64,000 nt of DNA from ZC4RG30 sp964417875 (lineage in GTDB: Bacteria > Pseudomonadota > Gammaproteobacteria > Steroidobacterales > Steroidobacteraceae): positions 1 through 64,000 of the forward strand of contig CAYQJU010000006.1 in assembly GCA_964417875.1 (NCBI GenBank). Reading direction: 5' to 3'. A program made the translations under genes and the position numbers. Each line of letters begins with the position of its first letter. The stretch's first letter is position 1. Shown here piece after piece: positions 54,682-62,475 of the stretch. Under the pieces are notes generated by a model. That model did not search any database. It worked only from the letters and a program-made list of their open reading frames with translations, and was not told the origin of the DNA.

Positions 54682-55139
54682 AACTGACGCAGTACACCGA
54701 CTTCGGCCTGCGCGCACTGATCGCGCTGGCCGTCGCGCCGGATCGCCGTCACACCGTCACCGGCATCAGCCAGTCATACGGCATCTCGCGCAATCATCTG
54801 GTGAAGGTGGTCGCGCGCCTCGCCGAACTGGGCTATGTGGAGACCACGCGCGGCAAGGGTGGGGGAGTGCGCCTCGCGCGGGCGCCGCATGAGATCCGCG
54901 TCGGCCAGGTGGTGCGCGAGATGGAATCCGGGCTGGGTGTGGTCGAGTGCCTCGGCAAGGAGAATGACGGCTGCGTGATCAGTTCCGTGTGCCAGCTGAA
55001 AGGCCTGTTCGAGGAGGCGACGAATTCATTCCTCGTCGCGCTGGATGGTCACACCCTGAGCGAGCTGGTGCGTCCGCAGGCACCGGTGGCGAAACTGCTC
55101 GGGATTCCGATCACCGTCGAAGGGCTTTCGGCGGCGTAG
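54678..55139 (+). CDS. nsrR: Rrf2 family nitric-oxide-sensing repressor NsrR
   Basis: 153 residues from GTG 54678, overlapping the upstream stop as GTGA. Winged helix: QYTDFGLRALIALA, YGISRNHLVKVVARLAELGYV, RGKGGGVRLAR. The iron-sulfur cysteines are Cys91, Cys99 and Cys105 (CLGKENDGC, VISSVC), the NsrR spacing rather than the IscR one. The cluster is destroyed by NO, releasing repression of NO-detoxification genes. Its only operon partner here is the c-haem protein. It ends in a 29-bp convergent overlap with the uracil-DNA glycosylase-like gene. Confidence 0.92.
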   Translation: MKLTQYTDFGLRALIALAVAPDRRHTVTGISQSYGISRNHLVKVVARLAELGYVETTRGKGGGVRLARAPHEIRVGQVVREMESGLGVVECLGKENDGCVISSVCQLKGLFEEATNSFLVALDGHTLSELVRPQAPVAKLLGIPITVEGLSAA

Positions 55140-55728
55140 AGCGGGCGAGCGCGTCGCGCACGGCATGCTGCAGCGCTGGCAGCACCTGCTGCGTGAACCA
55201 CGGATTCTTCACCAGCCAGGGCTGGTTGCGCGGTGAAGGATGCGGCAACGGGAAATACCCGGACGGCAGATATTCGCTCCAGGCCTGCACGGTTTGCGCC
55301 AGTGTCGGCTTCAAACGGCCCCGCAGGTAATGCGCCTGCGCATAGCGCCCGATCAGCAGCGTCAGTCCCAGCCGCGGCAGGTGCGCATCAAGACGTGCGT
55401 GCCATGCCGCTGCGCATTCAGGTCGCGGCGGCATGTCGCCGGAGGCGGCGCGACCCGGATAGCAGAACCCCATCGGGATGATCGCGATGCGGGACGGGTT
55501 GTAGAACTGCGCATCCGTCACGCCCATCCACTGTCGCAGCCGCGCGCCGGACGCATCGTTCCACGGGATGCCGGTTTCATGCACCTTGAGCCCCGGCGCC
55601 TGGCCGACAATGCGGATGCGCGCGGAGGCCCCGACCTGCAGCACCGGTCGTGCGCCCATGGGCAGCGAGGCGGCGCACAGATTGCAGGCGCGCACTTCAT
55701 CGAGCAGGCTTTCCAGCGAGTCAGGCAC
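55111..55728 (-). CDS. Uracil-DNA glycosylase family protein
   Basis: 205 residues from GTG 55728. UDG superfamily: N-terminal cysteines in VRACNLCAASLP, the active-site block IVGQAPGLKVHETGIPWNDASGARLR (in two parts), IAIIPMGFCYPG, and the C-terminal motif PLPHPSPRNQPWLVKNPWF. This widespread family is related to DNA-repair glycosylases; activity on uracil has not been shown for all members. It follows the DUF488 gene by 14 nt on the same strand and overlaps nsrR convergently by 29 bp. Confidence 0.85.
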   Translation of the reverse strand: MPDSLESLLDEVRACNLCAASLPMGARPVLQVGASARIRIVGQAPGLKVHETGIPWNDASGARLRQWMGVTDAQFYNPSRIAIIPMGFCYPGRAASGDMPPRPECAAAWHARLDAHLPRLGLTLLIGRYAQAHYLRGRLKPTLAQTVQAWSEYLPSGYFPLPHPSPRNQPWLVKNPWFTQQVLPALQHAVRDALARSTPPKALRR

Positions 55729-55742
55729 CGCGACAGGATGCC

Positions 55743-56318
55743 TCAGAGCAGGTTCGCCTGCTCCTGCTCCGGCGGATAGGTGATCGAATCGCCCTCGACC
55801 CGCGCAAACGGCGTCAGCTTGTGCGGGCGGAAATTCGTCGCGGACAGGATTTCGATGGCCGGAACGCCGCGGACCTCCAGCGCATCGGCAACCAGCGAGC
55901 GATGGCAGCGCCACGGCACCGCCTCGGCACACATGATCGCGACGCGGGCCTCCTTGCCGACGCGCACCAGCTCGTCGACGGCGCGGTTGAAGGTGGCTGT
56001 CTGCATGTAATCCGCATAGCCGCGGAAGCTCTTGTTGCGCCAGCCCGTGTTCGGCGAATCCTTGCGCGGATGCCGCAGGCCGCCCAGTTCCGGCATGGGC
56101 AGATAGACGATGTCGGCCTTGCGCAGGCTGGCATCCAGCGCGTCGGAATTGAACTGGGGATTGTGGCGGGAGCGCGGCACGGTGCGCACGTCGGCGAGCT
56201 TCTCGATGCCATAGGTCTGCAGCAGCGCGATGAACGATTCGATCGGCAGCGTTGAATGGCCGACGGTGAAGATCGTGCCGGCTGGCCAGTCGGTGTCTGC
56301 GGGTGATTGTGGTGGCAT
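55743..56318 (-). CDS. DUF488 family protein
   Basis: 191 residues. DUF488 signatures: IFTVGHSTLPIESFIALLQ, LADVRTVPRSRHNPQFN, YLPMPELGG, FRGYADYMQT and IMCAEAVPWRCHRSLVADAL with the C..........CHR block. Function is not established. It is the last host gene before the dif site; its start codon is 126 bp from dif. Confidence 0.88.
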   Translation of the reverse strand: MPPQSPADTDWPAGTIFTVGHSTLPIESFIALLQTYGIEKLADVRTVPRSRHNPQFNSDALDASLRKADIVYLPMPELGGLRHPRKDSPNTGWRNKSFRGYADYMQTATFNRAVDELVRVGKEARVAIMCAEAVPWRCHRSLVADALEVRGVPAIEILSATNFRPHKLTPFARVEGDSITYPPEQEQANLL

Positions 56319-56444
56319 GGCGGCAGGTTCGATCGCGGGGATGAGTCGAGGGTCGGCTTATGGGGGCGGCATGTCGAGTCGGTGGAGGAAGGTGATGCGG
56401 GTAGGAGGTGCCCGGGCCGGGCCGGACTGATCAGGATATCTATG

Positions 56445-56472
56445 ATTTGACATAATATACATTATGCGAAGT
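56445..56472 (-). other. dif: Chromosome dimer resolution site dif (also attR of the integrated element)
   Basis: Read on the - strand: XerC arm ACTTCGCATAA, central region TGTATA, XerD arm TTATGTCAAAT. Against E. coli dif (arms GGTGCGCATAA and TTATGTTAAAT, same centre) 24 of 28 positions agree. It is the only complete dif-like site I see in the window, so the replication terminus lies here. It also forms one end of the integrated element, the other end being the half-matching site at 58022-58049. Confidence 0.85.
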
Positions 56473-56481
56473 ACGTACACT

Positions 56482-56535
56482 CCAGTCCCGTGAGGCCCGG
56501 ACTGGCCTAAACCCTTGATTCCTCGGGACGGAATC
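56482..56535. repeat. Two adjacent hairpins next to dif
   Basis: First: arms CCAGTCC (56482-56488) and GGACTGG (56499-56505), 10-base loop. Second: arms GATTCC (56517-56522) and GGAATC (56530-56535), 7-base loop. They lie directly inside the element beside dif, in a 140-bp stretch without a gene. Single-stranded phage intergenic regions carry such hairpins; function here is not shown. Confidence 0.45.
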
Positions 56536-56615
56536 TTGCTGCCGGTCCCTGCTCACTCCGACCGCCACGGCGTCACGGTGGCACGGGTTGCGAGTACCTC
56601 CTTTGCAGGGCCAAA

Positions 56616-57200
56616 ATGGCGCGAGAAAGCCGTGGCACGGCAGACACACGAAGCACGCGCACCGCTGGCGCGGCCGGTCGGCAAAAGTCGATCGTTAAGA
56701 CACACACCAGCGGACCCGCAGCATCGCCACGGCTGCCAGTCGGTGCTGCCGTGTCTGCCAAAATCATCCCCCTGGACTCCGTCGCGTGGGTGCGCCCCGG
56801 CCGCGTGAATCGTGGCCCTATGCCGGCCGCTGAGCGTGCCAAGCTCGCCAAGGTTGCCAATTCGGTTTTCTACGGCGTGCCTGAGCAAGTCATCGCTGAC
56901 GTCTGCAAGGTTTCCATCCGCACCGCGCGGGCTTACAAGGCCGGCACCCGCAAACCAAGTGCGCAAGTCACCCGGCTCATGCAGTTGCACAATGCTGGCC
57001 GCATCCTCGGCGACGAGTGGATCGGCTGGCGGGCGCACAATGGCAAGCTGTATAGCGCCGCTCAGCCGCACGGCGTGGGTCCGGACTGGCTGCGCTTTCA
57101 CGCTACCCTGTGCGAACTGATGCGCGTCTGGGCTGCTGGCAACGATGAGCGGCAGGCCGAGCTTCAGGCCGTCTACCGCCTGCTGTCAGGCGTGGCCTGA
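56616..57200 (+). CDS. Phage-type HTH regulator, DUF3653-like
   Basis: 194 residues. The N-terminal 65 residues are basic and of low complexity. The middle has a helix-turn-helix-like segment (VCKVSIRTARAYKAGTRKPSAQ) followed by VTRLMQLHNAGRILGDEWIGWRAHNGKLYS (in two parts), which resembles the DUF3653 phage domain found in filamentous phages of Xanthomonas and Vibrio. A true start inside, at the GTG near 56751, cannot be excluded. Its stop overlaps the next start (TGATG), so the two are coupled. Probable role: repressor or copy control of the element. Confidence 0.62.
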   Translation: MARESRGTADTRSTRTAGAAGRQKSIVKTHTSGPAASPRLPVGAAVSAKIIPLDSVAWVRPGRVNRGPMPAAERAKLAKVANSVFYGVPEQVIADVCKVSIRTARAYKAGTRKPSAQVTRLMQLHNAGRILGDEWIGWRAHNGKLYSAAQPHGVGPDWLRFHATLCELMRVWAAGNDERQAELQAVYRLLSGVA

Positions 57201-57445
57201 TGGCCAACGTCACGCGCCAGGACGAGCGCACGGTCTGGGTCGAGGTCCGCATCCCTAAGCCCGTGTTCGATGGCCTGGCGCTCGCGTATGGCAGTCGTGG
57301 TCGAGCCATGGCGGCGCTGCGCGAGGATCTGCCCGCGCTACTCTCCGGCCTGCTGGATCGCGCGCCGTACCTGCCGCCTGCTGCGGCGGCCTCGGCCGAT
57401 CCGCCGGCCGCTGCGCGCGTCGTGGTGTATCCGCCCGGGGCGTAG
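57200..57445 (+). CDS. Small protein of the integrated element
   Basis: 81 residues, coupled by TGATG to the regulator. The first half (RTVWVEVRIPKPVFDGLALAYGSRGRAMAALREDLPAL, in two parts) has a strand-helix-helix pattern that could be ribbon-helix-helix-like. The end is Ala/Pro-rich. No family recognised. It may act with the regulator or bind DNA. Confidence 0.5.
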   Translation: MANVTRQDERTVWVEVRIPKPVFDGLALAYGSRGRAMAALREDLPALLSGLLDRAPYLPPAAAASADPPAAARVVVYPPGA

Positions 57446-57574
57446 CCGCCCAGCCTCCGGCCCGCTGCCGCTCGCTGAGCGGACGGCGTGATCGCGTTCG
57501 TCGTCCCTCCCCCTTCCCCGCTGCCGCCCGCTCGCCAAGCCCTCTTGGCGATTCAGTGCGCCGCCGCCAGCGAC

Positions 57575-57629
57575 GGACCAGCCCGGCCGCCGCGCCGCGC
57601 CAGCGGCGCGGGCGGCGGCCGGGCGGTCC
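57575..57629. repeat. Very large GC-rich hairpin in the integrated element
   Basis: An almost perfect 55-nt stem-loop. Outer arms are GGACC (57575-57579) and GGTCC (57625-57629). The inner arms are about 19-20 bp with a single bulge (57582-57601 against 57605-57623) and the loop is AGC. It sits in a 296-bp gap with no gene. The size and perfection suit a single-strand replication origin, packaging signal or strong terminator of a filamentous-phage-like element. Confidence 0.6.
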
Positions 57630-57741
57630 GTAGTCTTGAAGAAGTAACACTTGATGACCATGACGTTCTGGCGTGACGCGCTACGGGGGGGAATGCGGCT
57701 TCGATGGTGATATCAAGGTGAATCACCCGTACAGTGCAGCG

Positions 57742-57981
57742 ATGCCATCTAACAAGCCCATGATTCCGCTCCGCCTTCCCGCCCCGATGCTTGAACGGGT
57801 GAAGGACGCCGCCGCGCGCCAAGGGATTTCAGCGAATGCCTTGCTCACTCTGGTGGTCGGTCAGTGGCTCGATCCGCCGTTGCCGCCTGCGCCTTCCAGG
57901 TCCTCCAAGCTGGCGCGCAATGCGCCGTGCCCGTGCGGGTCCGGGGAGAAGTTCAAGCGTTGCTGCGGTGATCGCATCTGA
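57742..57981 (+). CDS. Arc-like N-terminus fused to a SEC-C zinc motif
   Basis: 79 residues from ATG 57742. Residues 6-42 (IPLRLPAPMLERVKDAAARQ, GISANALLTLVVGQWL) match the pattern of ribbon-helix-helix DNA-binding proteins. After a proline-rich linker the protein ends in a SEC-C motif, NAPCPCGSGEKFKRCCG, with the CxC...CC zinc ligands. SEC-C usually ends SecA or small adaptor proteins, so the combination is uncommon. In-frame GTG starts upstream (57718, 57673) are possible. It is the last gene before the element end. Confidence 0.62.
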   Translation: MPSNKPMIPLRLPAPMLERVKDAAARQGISANALLTLVVGQWLDPPLPPAPSRSSKLARNAPCPCGSGEKFKRCCGDRI

Positions 57982-58021
57982 GGGGATGATGCGGAAAGCC
58001 TATAAAACAAGGGGTTTTCGC

Positions 58022-58049
58022 ACTAGCACTTGTATACATTATGCGAAGT
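58022..58049 (-). other. attL-type site: dif XerC arm and centre with a foreign XerD arm
   Basis: On the - strand: ACTTCGCATAA, TGTATA, then CAAGTGCTAGT instead of the dif arm TTATGTCAAAT. The first 17 bases are identical to the dif site at 56445-56472. It is interpreted as the hybrid site carrying the host XerC arm and the element XerD arm. Confidence 0.75.
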
Positions 58050-58457
58050 CATGGAGTGCGAGCAGGAGACTCAGAGGCCCAACCACGTCGCTCCCAAAAC
58101 ATCGCTCCGGAAGACAGCGTGACGGCCAAAATTCGCTTGGCGTCCGCCCGGCCAAGGCCGAACCGACCGGCACTTCAATCGATTGCCCACACGCGCCGGA
58201 CGATCGCATACAAAAGTGAGGCTTTTTGTCATCGGAAATCCGAAAGCACACCAGCAAAGACGTAGCTTGTTCCCAGCCCATTCCACAGCACGCCACTTGG
58301 CCCGTTGCCGGGCCCAGTCCCGGCCAACGCCGATGGCCCCGCAAGGCGATAACCATCGCCAGCATCGCCGGCGAGATCACACAGCAACGCGTGGACGCCG
58401 GATTTAGATTTCCCTCCTCCTGGCGGTGAACGTCATTACATGTTGTGGGGGAATGCG
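58050..58457. other. Gene-free stretch beside the element
   Basis: No reading frame here has family motifs or plausible codon use. It contains a 6-bp hairpin (GGCCCG, TTGC, CGGGCC) and scattered direct repeats only. It should be the original host flank of dif. It might also hold decayed remnants of earlier Xer-integrated elements, but nothing recognisable remains. Confidence 0.5.
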
Positions 58458-58832
58458 ATGAACAGTTTCATGAAACTTCCCATTGCGCTGTCCGCCCTCA
58501 TGGGCGCAGGGATTGTCTCGGCTGCCGACGTCGACGGCACCTGGGTGGGCACGGTCGGCCAGTCCCAGGTCACGTTTGAATTGAAGGCCAATGGCGACAA
58601 GCTCACCGGCACGCTGGACAATGCCGCAGCGCCGGGCGCTACCGAGATCCGCGACGGCAAGGTCAAGGGTGATGAAATCTCGTTCAATGTCGTCCGCACC
58701 CTGAACAACGCCGAGACCACGGTGCCGTGGACGGGCAAGCTGGTCGGCGATGAACTGCGCCTGCAGCGTGGTGCGGTGGCAGGTAACGCGTTGGCCGAAG
58801 TGGTTGCGAAGCGCAAGCCAGCCGGCGAATGA
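58458..58832 (+). CDS. Small exported beta-rich protein, function unknown
   Basis: 124 residues. Signal peptide MNSFMKLPIALSALMGAGIV ending at SA-A. The mature part (DVDGTWVGTVGQSQVTFELK, ANGDKLTGTLDN, EIRDGKVKGDEISFNV, TGKLVGDELRL) is a repeated GT/GD-strand pattern seen in small periplasmic beta-barrel domains that often accompany glycosidases. The ATG at 58458 has GGGGA at 6 nt; an upstream ATG at 58440 is less well supported. First host gene after the integrated element. Confidence 0.75.
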   Translation: MNSFMKLPIALSALMGAGIVSAADVDGTWVGTVGQSQVTFELKANGDKLTGTLDNAAAPGATEIRDGKVKGDEISFNVVRTLNNAETTVPWTGKLVGDELRLQRGAVAGNALAEVVAKRKPAGE

Positions 58833-58889
58833 CACGCGGCGGGGCGTCTGATCGTCAGCCGCCCCGCTTTCCTTTGCGCCGCGAGTCCG

Positions 58890-59282
58890 TCACTCGCCTG
58901 ATCTGTCTTCCACCCGCTGCACCCACGCCAGCTTCTCCGCGACGAACGTGTCGCCGGTGGGAACCAGGTCGTCCTGATCGTCGAAGGTGCCGATCAGCAG
59001 GTGGGTCTGCGCCGCCCACTGCTTTCCCGAATAGGACATCGGCGTGCCGCATCGGCCGCAGAAGCCGCGTGCCACATCGGGCGAGCTGCGATGGATCGCG
59101 CGCTCGCCTGTCCAGCTGACGTTGCGCGAGTCGAAACCCACCCAGGTGGAAAACGGCGCACCGGTGGCCCGGCGGCAATCCCGGCAATGACAGTTGGTGA
59201 TGAACCTCGGCGTGCCGTGTGCGACGAAGCGCAGGCTTCCGCAGTGACATCTGCTGGTGCGAAACAGGGTGTTTGCGCTCAT
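58890..59282 (-). CDS. GFA family zinc protein
   Basis: 130 residues. Glutathione-dependent formaldehyde-activating (GFA) fold: RCHCGSLRF, CHCRDCRRATGAPF, GFCGRCGTPMSY with the paired cysteines for two zinc ions. Members are rarely proven to act on formaldehyde; general role uncertain. ATG after GAGATGAGGC. It stands alone and is convergent with the small exported protein. Confidence 0.88.
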   Translation of the reverse strand: MSANTLFRTSRCHCGSLRFVAHGTPRFITNCHCRDCRRATGAPFSTWVGFDSRNVSWTGERAIHRSSPDVARGFCGRCGTPMSYSGKQWAAQTHLLIGTFDDQDDLVPTGDTFVAEKLAWVQRVEDRSGE

Positions 59283-59443
59283 GCCTCATCTCCATGTGGG
59301 GCCGGTGGATGCCTTGTGCGGCAAGCGAACCCAGATGCTCGCGCCTGCATTTCATGCGTATCCGGTAACGCGAGTCACCAGCCGCCTCCCATCCTCCACA
59401 GCAGGCGCTATCCTTGCCGCCAGTCTACGCCAGAGGTGATTCC

Positions 59444-62344
59444 ATGCTCCGTCCCCTCCTCCTCTCGCTGATCGTCGCGGCGTTGCCGCTCGCCGGCTGC
59501 GGCTCGAAGACCACGCGTGCTCCGGATCCGGCACCTGCCGAAGAGCTGCTCGCCGCCGTTGACATCCCCTACGAGCAGTTCGAGCTGGAAAACGGCCTGC
59601 GCGTGCTGGTGCACACCGACCGCAAGGCGCCGATCGTGGCGGTCTCGGTCTGGTATGACGTGGGCTCGAAGCATGAGCCGGAGGGCAAGACCGGCTTTGC
59701 GCATCTGTTCGAGCACCTGATGTTCAACGGCACCGAGAATGCGCCGGGCGACTACTTCGAGCCGCTGCGCCAGGTGGGTGCCACCGATCTCAACGGCACC
59801 ACCTGGTTCGACCGCACCAACTATTTCCAGACGGTGCCGACCACGGCGCTGGAAGTGGCGCTGTTCCTCGAGAGCGACCGCATGGGACACCTGCTGGGCG
59901 CGGTGACGCAGCGCGTGCTCGACAACCAGCGCGGCGTGGTGCAGAACGAGAAGCGCCAGGGCGACAACCAGCCCTATGGCCTGGTCGAATATGCCCAGCT
60001 GGCGGCGCTGCTGCCGCCGGATCACCCCTATGGCCACAGCACCATCGGCTCGATGGCCGACCTCGATGCAGCCAGCCTTGCGGACGTGAAGGCCTGGTTC
60101 ACCGATCACTACGGACCCAACAACGCCGTCATCGTGCTGGCCGGCGACATCGATGCGGCGACGGCAAGGCCGCTGGTCGAGAAGTACTTCGGCGACATTC
60201 CGCGCGGCAAGCCGGCGCCTCAACTGACGGTCCCGGTGCCTACGCTCGCGGAATCGAAGTTCGAGGAGATGACCGACCATGTGCCCACCACGCGCCTGTA
60301 CCGCAACTGGACGGCGCCGGGCATGACCGATGCGGACGCCAACCCGCTGCGCATCGGCATGGCGGTGCTGGGCGGGCTGTCCAGCTCGCGCCTGGATAAC
60401 ATCCTGGTGCGCGAGGAGCAGCTGGCGGTGCGCGTCGCGGCCTACTACCAGGACTTCGCGCAGCTGGGTCTCCTCGAGATCTTTGCCGACGTGAAGCCGG
60501 GTGTGGACCCGCAGCTGGTGTCGCGGCGCCTGGATGAGATCGTGGCGCAGTACATCGAGGAAGGTCCCACGCAGGACGAAGTGCAGCGTGTGGTGGTGAG
60601 CAACATCGCCAGCGCCATCGCGGGACTGGAATCGGTGGGCGGCTTCAGCGGCAAGGCCCCGACGCTGGCCGAAGGTCTGCTCTACACGGGGGATCCCGCC
60701 TTCTACAAGAAGCGCCTTGCTGCAGCGACGCCCGCGGAGGTCACCGCGGCGCTGCAGCGCTGGCTGAAGCGGCCGGTCTATGCGCTGCATGTGGTGCCCG
60801 GTGAACGCGGTGCCTACGAAGAGGCCAAGGGGGTAGCGGCGCGCGCGCCGATGGCCACCGGCATGCAGCCCGCCTTCTACACCCCGCCCGGCGAGCCGCG
60901 CACGCTGCCGCGCCTTGCTGCCGACCGCAGCCAGCTCCCCGAGGTCACCTCGGTGCCGCAGCTGGATTTCCCCGCGGTGGAAACCGCCGAGCTGTCCAAT
61001 GGCATCCAGGTGCATTTCGCCCGCCGCGAGGCGGTCCCCACGCTGCGGCTGTCGGTGGTGTTCGACGCCGGCTATGCCGCCGACCCGAAGGATGCGCTCG
61101 GCACGCAGTCGCTGATGCTGGCGCTGCTGCCGGAGGGCACCGTCACGCGCAACAGCACGCAGATTGCCGAGGAGCAGGAGCGCCTCGGTGCCAGCATCGC
61201 CGCCGGCGCAACGCTCGACCGCACGATGATCCAGATGTTCGCGCTGGTGCCGAATCTTGCGCTGTCGCTCGACCTGCTGGCCGACATCGTGAAGAACCCG
61301 GCCTTCGATGCAGGCGAGCTGGAGCGCCTGCGCGCGCAGCAGCTCAATGGCATTGCGGCTGAGAGCGCCGATCCGCAGGGACTTGCGCAGCGCACGCTGC
61401 CGCCACTGCTGTACGGCGCCGGCCATCCCTATGGCGTGCCCTCCAGCGGCACCGGCGATCCGGCGGTGGTACAACAGCTTGCACGCGATGACCTGATCGC
61501 GTTCCACCAGGCATGGATCCGTCCCGACAATGCGCAGATCTTCGCGGTCGGCGACACCACGCTCGCGGAACTGCTGCCGCTGCTCGAGGAGCGCTTCGGC
61601 GGCGAGGGCTGGCACGCGCCAGATGTCGCCAGCGGCGAGAAGAACTTCGAGGCGGAGGTCCCCGCCAGCAGCGAGCGCATCGTGCTGGTGAACCGTCCGG
61701 GTTCGCCGCAGTCGATGATCTATGCCGGCCAGGTGCTCGATCGCACCGGCGCCGATGAACTCGAGGCACTGCTGGCCGGCAACGAGGTGCTGGGCGGCAA
61801 CTTCCTGTCGCGCATCAACATGGATCTGCGCGAGGACAAGGGCTGGTCCTATGGCGTGCGCGGCGGGGTGAGCCTGCTCGAGTATCGCCTGCCCTACCTG
61901 CTGCGCGCGCCGGTGCAGACCGACAGGACCGGGGATTCCATCCGCGTGCTTCGCCAGCACATCCGCGATTTCGTCGGTGGCAATGGCGTCACGCCCGCGG
62001 AACTGGAGCGGACCATCAACGGACGGGTGCGCGAACTGCCGGGCAGCTACGAGACCTCCGCCGCAGTGCTGCGGCAGATGCAGGAGGATGTGCTGTTCCA
62101 GCGTCCGGCCAACTATGTGGAAACGCTGGCCGGGCTCTACCAGCGCATGGATGCGGCCACGCTGAACGAGGCGGTGCGTGCCGCGATCGATCCGGACAAG
62201 TTCACCTGGGTGGTGGTGGGTGACCGTGCGCAGGTGCTGCCGCAGCTGCAGCGGCTGCGAATCCCCGTGGAGGTGATCGAGGCCCCCGCGGCGCCTGCTG
62301 CCGGGGTGGCCGCGGGCCCGGAGGCTAGGGCGCCAGCGGGTTAA
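59444..62344 (+). CDS. M16 family zinc metallopeptidase, two-domain lipoprotein
   Basis: 966 residues. Lipoprotein signal (LIVAALPLAGC). The N-terminal M16 unit has the inverted zinc motif HLFEH (His87, Glu90, His91) and the third ligand Glu169 in VVQNEKR. It is followed by its inactive M16C partner. A second M16 pair (from about residue 515, FPAVETAELSNGIQVHFARRE) lacks the zinc motif but has the R/Y region GWSYGVRGG typical of the substrate-binding half. This pitrilysin-like arrangement degrades peptides in the periplasm. The ATG has an AGAGGTGA ribosome binding site. Confidence 0.93.
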   Translation: MLRPLLLSLIVAALPLAGCGSKTTRAPDPAPAEELLAAVDIPYEQFELENGLRVLVHTDRKAPIVAVSVWYDVGSKHEPEGKTGFAHLFEHLMFNGTENAPGDYFEPLRQVGATDLNGTTWFDRTNYFQTVPTTALEVALFLESDRMGHLLGAVTQRVLDNQRGVVQNEKRQGDNQPYGLVEYAQLAALLPPDHPYGHSTIGSMADLDAASLADVKAWFTDHYGPNNAVIVLAGDIDAATARPLVEKYFGDIPRGKPAPQLTVPVPTLAESKFEEMTDHVPTTRLYRNWTAPGMTDADANPLRIGMAVLGGLSSSRLDNILVREEQLAVRVAAYYQDFAQLGLLEIFADVKPGVDPQLVSRRLDEIVAQYIEEGPTQDEVQRVVVSNIASAIAGLESVGGFSGKAPTLAEGLLYTGDPAFYKKRLAAATPAEVTAALQRWLKRPVYALHVVPGERGAYEEAKGVAARAPMATGMQPAFYTPPGEPRTLPRLAADRSQLPEVTSVPQLDFPAVETAELSNGIQVHFARREAVPTLRLSVVFDAGYAADPKDALGTQSLMLALLPEGTVTRNSTQIAEEQERLGASIAAGATLDRTMIQMFALVPNLALSLDLLADIVKNPAFDAGELERLRAQQLNGIAAESADPQGLAQRTLPPLLYGAGHPYGVPSSGTGDPAVVQQLARDDLIAFHQAWIRPDNAQIFAVGDTTLAELLPLLEERFGGEGWHAPDVASGEKNFEAEVPASSERIVLVNRPGSPQSMIYAGQVLDRTGADELEALLAGNEVLGGNFLSRINMDLREDKGWSYGVRGGVSLLEYRLPYLLRAPVQTDRTGDSIRVLRQHIRDFVGGNGVTPAELERTINGRVRELPGSYETSAAVLRQMQEDVLFQRPANYVETLAGLYQRMDAATLNEAVRAAIDPDKFTWVVVGDRAQVLPQLQRLRIPVEVIEAPAAPAAGVAAGPEARAPAG

Positions 62345-62380
62345 AAACTCTTGCCAACTCAATAGCCTGAGAGATAAACC

Positions 62381-62419
62381 TGAGGCAGTGCATAGCTGCA
62401 TGCGGCGATCACTGCCTCA
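62381..62419. terminator. Inverted repeat after the M16 peptidase gene
   Basis: Arms TGAGGCAGTG (62381-62390) and CACTGCCTCA (62410-62419), perfect over 10 bp with a 19-base loop, 37 nt after the peptidase stop. No T-run follows. It could be a terminator or a regulator-binding palindrome for the DUF3562 gene downstream. Confidence 0.4.
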
Positions 62420-62475
62420 CTCGTCCCCCTCGCGGGTCTAGACTCGCGCCGTTGGCGACTGTTGAGACCTGAAGC

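Larger units (their letters stand above)
56456..58049 (+). mobile_element. Xer-dependent integrated element at dif (IMEX), inovirus- or satellite-like, about 1.58 kb
   Basis: The segment lies between two copies of the 17-bp TATACATTATGCGAAGT (56456-56472 and 58033-58049), which is the XerC arm plus centre of dif. One end keeps a full dif; the other has a foreign XerD arm. That is the structure left when a circular element with a dif-like attP uses host XerC/XerD, as do Xanthomonas and Vibrio filamentous phages and the gonococcal island. It encodes a phage-type regulator, a coupled 81-residue protein and a SEC-C protein, with large hairpins, but no integrase, replication or coat genes are recognised. 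It could be a satellite or a decayed prophage. Confidence 0.78.

Noticed and set aside
53042..54892. One continuous frame across the N run joining the c-haem protein to downstream sequence
   Set aside because: The frame continues only because N codons are not stops; after collapsing the duplicated 55 bp the gene stops at the TGA overlapping nsrR.
56456..56472. The 17-bp repeat as a target-site duplication of a transposon
   Set aside because: It coincides with the XerC arm and centre of a dif site, and no transposase lies between the copies, so Xer recombination explains it better.
59408..62401. Long - strand frame opposite the M16 peptidase
   Set aside because: Low-complexity His/Arg/Gln translation produced by GC bias; the + strand gene has full peptidase motifs.
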